From contig OZ026546.1 in the NCBI GenBank assembly GCA_964020155.1, forward strand, positions 2,075,400 through 2,139,399: a stretch of 64,000 nt of DNA, in the 5' to 3' direction. The notes beneath the pieces were generated by a model that did not search any database, was not told where the DNA came from, and saw only the letters and a program-made list of their open reading frames with translations. Both the position numbers and the translations under genes were made by a program. This document shows positions 62,580 to 64,000 of the stretch, in pieces. Each line of letters opens with the position of its first letter. The stretch's first letter is position 1. This stretch comes from Chondrilla cf. caribensis (lineage: Eukaryota > Porifera > Demospongiae > Chondrillida > Chondrillidae).

Positions 62580-64000
62580 CTATAATCACAGAAAAACAAC
62601 ACACTAAATTCATGTACTTACAAGACATTGTGGAATTATAACAATTACAAGCCAATTGTAAAAATCATTATTAATATGTATCACATACACTTATGATGTT
62701 TGAATTCATTTTCGAATGAATTCATGTTCGAATGAATTCACACATTTAGACCCATTCTAGATGTAGCAAGCTCGCCAAGTTTGTATAAATGCATTATATG
62801 GAATGCTGGAATGGCTGAAGTATGTTATTACAATGTGAACATAGTATACATGTAATGTGAATATAATGTGTCACAGCATTGTACCCTTTGTACAAAATTC
62901 GTCATCCTTTCGATGAATTATTATTTTATGTGTAAATTATAGATGACACAAATGTACCTGACAATGATTCTTCTAGCAAGTCTTTTTGACATAAACATGT
63001 CCTTTACATACAATGGGAACGAGTTAGCAGACTTTCTAACCAGGCCGTGATTGCACAATCACTAGCCGATTAATTGATCATGGGATATCCCTCACGATTA
63101 TGGTATCGATGCTACACAGACCATCGATTAATCGGATTAATCGGAGGACGTTGATACAATATTATAGCAATGCAGGAAATTACACATTAAAAAACAGATT
63201 TGGTGTCACAACCTAAATAAAATTAATAGCTCAAAATGGTTAAGGGCAAGGCACAGCGATCAATATCAGTCATTATACAGCTTGTAGTGCGGTATGTGCT
63301 CATATGTAAGCATTGCTGTAATTGAATTATAAATTTGCAACTTGGCTACAAACATGATTGCTATAGCATACTGTTTATTTCAACTGCAATTGTACTGGGA
63401 TAGTGAGGTTTGTAAAATGATAAACTTTCATCTAACTGATATCATCAAATGTCATGCTAACCTGTTCAGACAGATACTAGTTAGTTGTTGGGCAATAAAA
63501 ACCAATCAAAACGATGCAACAGTGAGCATGCATTTGGGTTGCAATTAACCCCAAACTGGATCCAATACCCACACATATGACTGTGAATAGAAATATTTAC
63601 TTATTATTATTTACTCCAAATGTATGCTTTTACTATAAATTAACTAGTCAATTTAGTGTTCAACCAAATCCAGTCAATCTAGTCTTCAAATCTCCTTAGC
63701 ACATTTACAATATATGTGATTGCCATAAAGGGGCCAAAACTGATACTTACTTCTGTAGACAATCTCCACGTGGATTTAGTTGCCCAATAACACTGTGTAC
63801 TGACGTTGGGTAATTTCCAGAATGTAGTGCAACATCTGTTCTGTATATTTGATCAGTTAAAAGTGCTTTTCAAACCCATGTTATGCTTTTCGACCAGTTT
63901 TAGCATTAGCGCTCGCTTGGGAAGTTATCTCTTGCCATCCTAGCAAACCTTAGAACTGGCAAGAATTTGCTGCCACTAGCTCAGTGGCCCAGTAAAATGA
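62580..64000. other. Right end, probable gene E intron
   Basis: AT-rich, no transmembrane, EGF, FN3 or Ig exon recognised on the minus strand. A local palindromic tract around cgattaatcggattaatcgg lies at about 63120-63142. Nothing else supported. Confidence 0.35.

Overview
This window is animal (metazoan) genomic DNA. It is AT-rich, with split genes, GT-AG introns and a dense, mixed load of transposable elements. The best guess is a sponge or another non-bilaterian marine invertebrate. I infer this from the style of the receptors (Ig-like, fibronectin III and calcium-binding EGF modules on a single-pass membrane protein) and from the element mix (Ngaro/DIRS-type, Penelope-like, CR1/L2-like, ISL2EU-like). 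I cannot name the species.

The cellular genes all belong to one family of small cell-surface receptors, here called genes A to E. The full layout, best seen in gene C (47844-52762, +), is: signal-peptide exon, Ig-like exon, FN3 exon, cbEGF exon, and a transmembrane plus tail exon carrying the tyrosine motifs YEDP and PAYQTV. Gene A (10235-952, -) and gene B (23245-31968, +) replace the EGF with a short Ser/Thr/Pro stalk. Gene D (54383-57733, +) is a tandem copy of C with a frameshift and no visible leader exon. Gene E (62579-62357, -) is a lone tail exon at the right side. Every internal domain exon is phase 1-1, the arrangement that favours exon shuffling. The tyrosine-tailed, Ig-containing, tandem and inverted paralogues invite comparison with invertebrate allorecognition or immune receptor clusters. 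That role is inference only.

Layout: 0-5.3 kb, 3' part of gene A and a Tc1-like element. 5.3-12.6 kb and 15.0-29.2 kb, the two arms of a giant inverted duplication carrying the 5' halves of genes A and B, with a 2.4 kb spacer between them. 16.5-22.4 kb, an Ngaro-like retrotransposon present only in the right arm. 29.2-32.0 kb, the 3' half of gene B. 33.6-38.0 kb, a decayed LINE. 38.6-45.3 kb, a TA-flanked DNA transposon with THAP-transposase and SWIM-protein fragments, itself split by a CR1/L2-like LINE (39.3-43.9 kb). 46.6-47.2 kb, tRNA-derived repeats. 47.8-57.7 kb, genes C and D, with a Penelope-like element in intron 1 of C. 55.6-61.9 kb, a series of long foldback palindromes. 62.4-62.6 kb, the gene E tail.

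Several retroelement reading frames are broken by TGA where the surrounding motif suggests an ancestral CGA (Arg). This fits CpG deamination of methylated repeats. Exon borders were placed by eye from splice sites, reading-frame phase and comparison between paralogues; no transcript data were available.
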